A stretch of DNA of 64,000 nt from Odobenus rosmarus divergens. Its lineage: Eukaryota; Chordata; Mammalia; Carnivora; Odobenidae. Numbering within the stretch: the stretch's first letter is position 1; every line of letters starts with the position of its first letter. Below are positions 58,196 through 64,000 of this stretch, piece by piece. The notes beneath the pieces are model-generated. The model was not told the origin of the DNA. It searched no databases and saw only the letters and a list, made by a program, of their open reading frames with translations. Location of the stretch: positions 2,171,277 through 2,235,276 of the forward strand of contig NW_004450458.1 in NCBI RefSeq assembly GCF_000321225.1, in the 5' to 3' direction. Position numbers and translations under genes: made by a program.

Positions 58196-59744
58196 ACAAT
58201 GCCTTGTATACCTTGACCATTGGCCCATTATTGAGTAGCTTTGATACACAACAATATCAAAATGTAAATGATCCAGAGAACTAAAAACATGACTCAGTTT
58301 AGTTTTAACTACCAGAATGGTGTGGCTAGATTCTGTTGGTCAGACTGGAAAAGTAATACCATAAACCAAAAAGTGTCAACAGCAGTGAGGTTCCACCCAT
58401 ATTCCTGAGAGGTAGTTAAGGGTCTAATGTAGTTGATCTTCCAGGAATGAATGGGGGCCAGATCCTGTGCAATGTTGTTCCCCTCACTATAAGACAATTG
58501 TGTCAACTTTTGGGAAGAGACAGAAGTCTGTTGTGCAGTGATGACTCTGTTTCAAAGAACATGAGGTCCTTTGTTTTTTTTTCCTGTATAAGATGGTGGA
58601 TATGTTGCCATGTCCCATGTGATGATGAATCCAGGCAGCAGTGGGGACAATCTGGGTGGTGCAGACTTAATCAGTAACTCGGTTTCATCAGAGAATAGGC
58701 CCTTACATAGCTTCCACATGAGTGACCCAGATGGTTCCATTAACAGCACGATTTGTTTTTACATTTCATGGCCCTAAATAAGAGTATGTTTAATTTGCCA
58801 GTCTGTACTTTCTAAGTGACAGACCAAATAATTAGGCCATTGGCTCCAATGTAAGAGCCAGTAACAATAAAACAGTTTTTCAAGGGGAATAGTGGCCAGA
58901 ATTGTGAGAATGGCCTTTAGTTCCACTGACCAGAGCAAGAGTGTGCATTTTTGGTTTTGCCTAGCTGTCATAGAGGCTGAACAGCTATAGCAGCTCAGTG
59001 GGCACAACTGGGCTTCAACTTAGCTCATCTATCTGTGAACCAGGCCCATGCCCAAGGGTTCCATTGACCATCAACTTTGCTTCAGGCAATGGAGTGAGGC
59101 ATAAAATTTCCGTCAATAAGATAATTACCATTTTTTTAAGTATGACCATGAGGCTATGAATTTCTGCCTATGGTAGTTGCAAATTTTCTTCCTTATATAC
59201 GCAGTATAAGTGGGTGTCCCTGTTACTGTTGCCCGAAAGAAGTCAACACCTTCTGTCCCCACCAGAATGCATCTTAGTATTAGTTTTTACAGTGAAGCAG
59301 ACCTGAGGCTGACAGCCAGATTTGTGAGGAAGCTCCCCTTCCCAGAGAAGCGTTGGCAATAACTAGGACACTGTTCAGTTCATTGTCTTTGAATCTGCTT
59401 TTTGAGATCTGGCCTATAGCTATTGGGTTGGGAGGTTAGAAACATTTTCTCCTTGTTAACAGGCAATAAAGTAGAGGAATACTTATTGCCTGGTTAACCA
59501 TACAACTTGGTCAATACACCCACTGTCTTACACTGGGCAAAAAATACAGAACCTCATGTTCTTTGAGGCAGAGTTGTTACTGTACACCAGACTTCTGACT
59601 TTTGCCAAAAGTTGACCCAATTGCCTTACAGTGAGGGAAGCAACATAGTACATTGTTTACTGATTTCCATGGACTTCCCTCAATTCCCGTCAATTTTCCC
59701 ATAAGGCCCTCTTTCTTTCTCTTCCAGAAAGTCATATGCCTGTC
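58196..59744 (-). pseudogene. ERVL-like pol remnant (RNase H region), rearranged
   Basis: On the minus strand around 58780-58960, pieces in two frames resemble the retroviral RNase H region: a 'VELKAIL' stretch, then an 'ANGLIIWS' stretch followed by a stop. Frameshifts and stops break it. Bases 58473-58612 recur inverted at about 59506-59646, so the internal region was rearranged. gag and most RT sequence cannot be placed in the remaining space. A dead relic. Confidence 0.55.
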
Positions 59745-60690
59745 AGCATCCAATCCTTATTGACAAACAGTTAAGAACTGTGAGGGGTCTGAGATTTCAC
59801 CCTATTTTCGAGCTAACAAATTAGTCTATTAATTATTAATTTCTCAGTACCATAGAATTAGTGGTTTAAAACAAGACGCATCTATTTTTCACAGTTTCTG
59901 TAGGTCACAGTTTAGGCATGGCTTAGCTGAGTCCTTTGCAAGATCTCAATCAAAGTATTAGGACTGTGTTCTTATCCGAAACTCGACTAGAAAAGCATCT
60001 GCTTCTAAGCTCACATGGTTTTTTGCAGCATTCAGTTCCCTACAGGTTGTGGACTGAGGGCCCCAGTTCTTGCTAGTTCTCAGCTGGAGGCTGCCTTCAG
60101 TTTCTTGCTACATGGACCTTCTCAACATGGCCATTTGCTTCCTCAAGGCCAGCAAGGGGGAGAGTCTCCCTGTGAGACAGACATTACAAATGTATGTAAT
60201 AAAATTATGTACATGTAATCACATACATTCTTGTCACTTTTGCTATATTTTATTAAATATAGTTAAAAGCAGTACCCACCCTCAAGGGGAGAGAACATCC
60301 CAGGGCATTATTACGAGGAGATGGAGACTTGGGGACCATGCTAGAGTCTATCTGCCAGAGTCTACCATAGTTTCATGGATGCTGGCAGAAGACATGAACA
60401 TCTTGGGTCAGAGAGAAAAGACTTCATTTTTCACAGCAAGAATGGTAACCCAAGCATCAGCATTTGTCCTGGTCCTCGGAGTCTCAATTCCCAAAGGATG
60501 ATGTAAAGAGGACCAGACAATATCTGTACCATACAGTGGAGTGTGTTACAGGAGAGGAACTCTGAGCTCAGAAGCCTGAATCTTTTATTAAAGGAAAGAA
60601 GCATGCATGACCTGTGCCCTGGAGGCAGACACTACCTGTCTTCCAAGACTGTTCACTCTGCAAACATCCTTGAACAGATAGTCTAAAACA
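59745..60690 (-). mobile_element. ERVL-like LTR (MLT2-like), right copy = 5' LTR, interrupted
   Basis: Parts 59745-59828 ('acagttaagaactgtgaggg') and 60359-60690 ('gctggcagaagacatgaaca', 'tcttgggtcagagagaaaag', 'cttccaagactgttcactct', 'gcaaacatcct') match the left LTR at 51745-52170. A different LTR sits between them. Confidence 0.7.
59829..60358 (-). mobile_element. MaLR-type LTR nested in the ERVL-like LTR
   Basis: 'attagtggtttaaaacaaga', 'cacagtttctgtaggtcaca', 'catggcttagctgagtcctt', 'ctccctgtgagacagacatt' and 'caaggggagagaacatccca' give a reversed mammalian LTR. The flanking 'agtcta' occurs at 59823-59828 and 60359-60364, a target duplication. ORFs of 67 and 143 codons here are by-products. 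Confidence 0.75.
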
Positions 60691-60829
60691 AATACAATGT
60701 CTGCTTGGAAGATATGCAGAAGCATACAACTTATGGAGAATTATCTTTCAGTGGGCAGATCTTGACTCTGAGGAGCACATCTAGGTACAATAGAAAAATA
60801 GAACATGTATATCAATAATTCCATGTGGT

Positions 60830-61700
60830 ATGACAGTTCAGAGGGAGGCAAAGTTATTTCTAACTCTAGAGGTTAGACAGTCCATTACAGAATTTATGTT
60901 GGATTTTAAAGCATTTCTAAGATTTCAGCTAGTGAGGGAAGGTAGAAAGAAAAGGAAGAATATACAGAAGCAGCAGAAAGAGCAAAGGCACAGAGGAGGG
61001 AAGCACGTAGTTTTGCCATGTGGGGCAATTTTATTGGGCTCAGCTGTAGTGTGAGAGAAATGCAGTGGTATGGTGAAAAGTCTGGAAGTATAAAATGAGG
61101 TTGGCTAGTTGTGGGCCTTATATGTCTGTTTAGTGCCATTAAAGTGTTTTGAGGAGCGAAACTGATGTCATTAAAGTGTCTTGAGTGAATGAGTGTGCAA
61201 AGAATAATTTATTCAGTATTGTGCTGCAGGAATGGTAATCTGGGGGTAGTAGAATGAATTCAAGGTGCAAAAAGACTTGAAGCAGAATTCCTAGAGAAAA
61301 GACTGTTGTGAATGGTACAGGTTGGAAGGTGATGAGAGTCTAAGGTGGCTCCAGGAAGGAAAAGTGGGAAGGGAAAGATACAGTCTTTTTCACTGGTAGA
61401 ATCAGTTGGACTTGATAGGTCATTGCTCTGGTAATGCAACAAAAAGGGATGAGTCAAGAAGTAATCTAAGTAGCTGAAATTCTAGTGGCACCAAGATGAG
61501 AATTACAAAAGTTATAAGAAGGTACAGATAATGAGGAGAAGATGATAAGTTCGGTTTGGGATAAAAAAAGAAACCCTTTGAAAATGGACCTATTTGAAGA
61601 GCAAGGTGATCTCTTGATGCACTTAGAGATACTTCACTGGTGCAATGAAAATCATATGCCAAGAAAAGTTTAAAGCATTGGAACACAAATTCAGGGTCAT
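60830..61700 (-). repeat. L2 fragment, long
   Basis: Reversed L2 order: 'ttgtgggccttatatgtctg', 'gttttgaggagcgaaactga', 'ggtgatgagagtctaaggtg', 'gagaagatgataagttcggt'. Strongly worn. 61700-62250 after it is unique. Confidence 0.6.
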
Positions 61701-62268
61701 CTTATTAAGCATAGGTGGTAATAATTAGGTAGATTTTCTTTCATTTGGCTGCCATCACACTTACGGAAAAGAATAATAAATTTCCATTAATAGTAAAATT
61801 AAATTAAGATTGGTAAAAACTGGACAATTTCCATACCTTTAAGATTGGGAAATTCTGAATATATATTATAGTTCTTTCAAACAGGCAGAGGTAATTTTTA
61901 AAAGCTGAAAGCTTATAATTGAAGCTGTAGGTCTTTATTTTTAAACTCAGTGACTCCTTGAGATAGGCATACATAAGCTTTTCTTATTGAGGGAGAGTTA
62001 TATGTTTTACATACTTGAACTTGGCTGGAGAAGGGTGACAGGAAAGGAGATATACCCTTCTAGGCTGAGCATTTACTGTAGCCCAGATTTAATCCACACA
62101 CTCTTGTTCATTCAAGATTATCCTCCTTTCAGGGTGTGTATTCACCAGGAAGCACTGCAATAATTTTTGTTCCCACTATAACTTTTTAGGTTTTGCTTCA
62201 CAGAGTCAGCTTTCATATTTGTTTCCCATTCAAGGAATACAAACTTGTAATTAAAGTAGCTGTCATTA

Positions 62269-62385
62269 GGGGCACCTGGCTGGCTCAGTCAGTAGGGTAT
62301 ACGACACTTGAAGTTTATAAGTTCAAGCCCCACGTTGGGTGTAGAGATTACTTAAAAATTAAAAAAAAAGAGTCTTAAAAAAAAT
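62269..62385 (+). mobile_element. CAN SINE of a distinct, short tRNA-like type
   Basis: Head 'ggcacctggctggctcagtc', box-B-like 'gttcaagcc', then 'ttgggtgtagagattactta' and an A-rich tail, without the CT-rich body of the others. Perfect 16-bp target duplication 'aaagtagctgtcatta' at 62253-62268 and 62386-62401. Confidence 0.93.
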
Positions 62386-62914
62386 AAAGTAGCTGTCATT
62401 AAATATACCTGGATGCTTGGGCTCACCAGGTAAGAGGGAAGGCATGGGGAGAGAAAGACAGAGGAACAGAGAGACCTTAGAATGCCTTCTTTCTCATTCC
62501 GCATTTTAGAGGTCAATAAGATGACTTTATTAAATGAAAGAAGGAAGCACTCACCTATTAAATGTCCTTTATATGCTCCGTTCTTTAATCTGCAATACAA
62601 CTCCATTTATTCCTATTCTCATTTTACAGATTAGTAGAATAAGGCTCAGGAACTTAATAACCTGCCTCCAGCTGGAAAGTTGAATTTTAGTTAGGTGAGG
62701 TTGACAGTTCTGTCTTGTTCTTGCCACAACATCGTGAGCTTTTTATAAAGTAGCTAAACAATCAGCATCACCAAACATGGTTTGACATGACATCTATGGA
62801 GGAAAATTTCAAAGAAATAAACACAACATGGTGCCTTTTTCAGGAACCTTAATTGTTGTTAGGTAGAACTTAAGCCAGTCCTGGTCTGATACCTGAGCTT
62901 GATTAGAAAGTTGG

Positions 62915-63292
62915 GCAGGGTATGTGCTATGGTGAGCACTGTGAATTGTACAAGACTGATGAATCACGGATCTGTACTTCTGAAACAAATAATGCAATAT
63001 ATGTTAAGAAAAAAAAGAAGAAGAAGAGAGCAGGAGGGGAAGAATGAAGGGGAGTAAGTCGGAGGGGGAGACGAACCATTAGAGACGATGGACTCTGAAA
63101 AACAAACTGAGGGTTCTAGAGGGGAGGGGGGTCGGGGGATGGGTTAGCCTGGTGATGGGTATTAAAGAGGGCACATTCTGTGTGGAGCACTGGGTGTTAT
63201 GCACAAACAATGAATCATGGAACACTGCATCAAAAACTAATGATGTAATGTATGGTGGTTAACAATAAAAAAATTATTAAAAAAAAAAAAAA
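62915..63292 (+). mobile_element. Young-type carnivore L1 3' end with target duplication
   Basis: 'tatgtgctatggtgagcact' to 'caaataatgcaatatatgtt', an A/G-rich tract, 'aaaaacaaactgagggttct', 'gatgggtattaaagagggca', 'aaaactaatgatgtaatgta', then poly-A. Perfect 10-bp target duplication 'agaaagttgg' at 62905-62914 and 63293-63302. 5'-truncated to ~378 bp. Confidence 0.92.
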
Positions 63293-63519
63293 AGAAAGTT
63301 GGTTTTTGATTTATCTGAATTCTTTATCCTGGATTTCAAGGCTTTTTTCTACATCATGTTGGGGCTTTGTCCATCCAAATGCCTTCTGGTTTTTCCTTAG
63401 CTCAGATGACTGCAGTGACTTTTTTCTTGCCCCAGAAGCAGTTTCTAGGCGCTTGGGTTATTTATCTTCTTAGTATGTCCCTTTCCTCCACAGTATGACG
63501 TGTCACTTCTTTCAACTGT

Positions 63520-63665
63520 CTAGCTGATCTATAAAATGCATTCATACAGCAGAATCAAGAAAAACAGCAGTGTCCGTCTCCCTGTTAATGGACTTTTCAG
63601 TTGTTTTCAGTTCGAAACCATTACAAATGAAACTACTATAAATATTCTTGTTGTAGAGATAGCTG
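63520..63665 (-). repeat. L1M 3'UTR fragment
   Basis: 'ctgttaatggacttttcagt', 'tgttttcagttcgaaaccat' and 'aactactataaatattcttg' match the reversed L1M 3'UTR. The rest of 63303-64000 shows no gene. Confidence 0.6.
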
Positions 63666-64000
63666 ACTGCCAACATTAAGAAGGAACTAGATAAATAGTC
63701 CTAAATTATATCCACTCTTCATTGCTCAAATATAGACTGACAACAATAATAAGCCCCCCCCATTTTAACCACAGTAGCATAAATTCCTTTCTATCTGTTT
63801 CATAAGATAGTACATATTATTTTTTACAAGCATAGGCTGAAAACACCACCTAATTAGCTTCACAAAATGGTTACCTTGTTGTTTTCCATGTATTTTAGCA
63901 CAAATTTGATCTATATTTATTCAGTCTTGAATTTGGCTATACAAATGACCGGACATGATGCCATCTACCCTCTCATTGATGCATGACGGATAGGGACATA

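Noticed and set aside
60070..60501. 143-codon ORF
   Set aside because: It spans an LTR and the boundary to a second LTR; no protein motif.
62269..62350. Possible functional tRNA gene, given box-A/B-like motifs
   Set aside because: Followed by SINE body and A-tail and enclosed by a 16-bp target duplication; it is a SINE head.

Overview
The window is ordinary mammalian nuclear DNA, gene-poor and packed with interspersed repeats. The host is almost certainly a caniform carnivoran. About two dozen SINEs are tRNA-derived carnivore (CAN) SINEs with the typical head 'gcctgggtggctcag' and an A-rich 'aaataaataaaatctt' tail. The L1 copies carry carnivore-type 5' and 3' UTRs. I saw neither the dog-specific young SINEC_Cf head nor the cat-type SINE body, so an arctoid (bear, seal or mustelid group) fits best; that last step is inference from remembered repeat families. 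I recognise no host protein-coding exon, rRNA, tRNA gene or CRISPR array. The longest ORFs are explained by repeats, or are short and unsupported.

Layout. Bases 1-1865 are the 5' end of a minus-strand, potentially full-length L1: a CpG-rich promoter, a 5'UTR with two imperfect ~259-bp tandem units, and the first codons of ORF1, whose start codon is lost, running off the left edge. From 1.9 to 17 kb there is unique DNA with old L2 and MIR fragments, CAN SINEs and one MaLR-type LTR. From 17 to 31 kb there are more SINEs, L1M pieces, two L2 copies (26.96-28.28 kb), a MaLR-type LTR, and a repeat-poor stretch (22.5-26.9 kb). From 31 to 43 kb come SINEs, MIRs, hAT-like DNA transposon fragments and a 2.7-kb stretch with no repeat I know. 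From 43.2 to 46.4 kb lies a nested cluster: an old minus-strand L1M 3'UTR carrying a SINE, a carnivore L1 3' end and a MaLR-type LTR, followed by a 50-N assembly gap whose left flank is a patchwork of exact copies of sequence 2-3 kb upstream. From 51.7 to 60.7 kb lies a broken ERVL-like endogenous retrovirus on the minus strand. It has two similar LTRs, pol remnants and an inverted internal segment, and is split by a ~4-kb old L1/HAL1-like element that itself holds three SINEs; its right LTR is interrupted by another LTR with a clean target-site duplication. From 60.8 to 64 kb there are L2, a CAN SINE of distinct type, a young L1 3' end with a perfect target duplication, and an L1M scrap.

There is no evidence of a new gene system. 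The most useful observations are structural: a probable gap-filling artefact inside a SINE at 46.1-46.4 kb, a SINE with an apparent 3' transduction at 31.7 kb, an interleaved inverted repeat at 15.5 kb, a ~70-bp local duplication at 18.8/19.6 kb, and the retroelement nesting at 51.7-60.7 kb. Family names come from memory of consensus sequences, not from a search.
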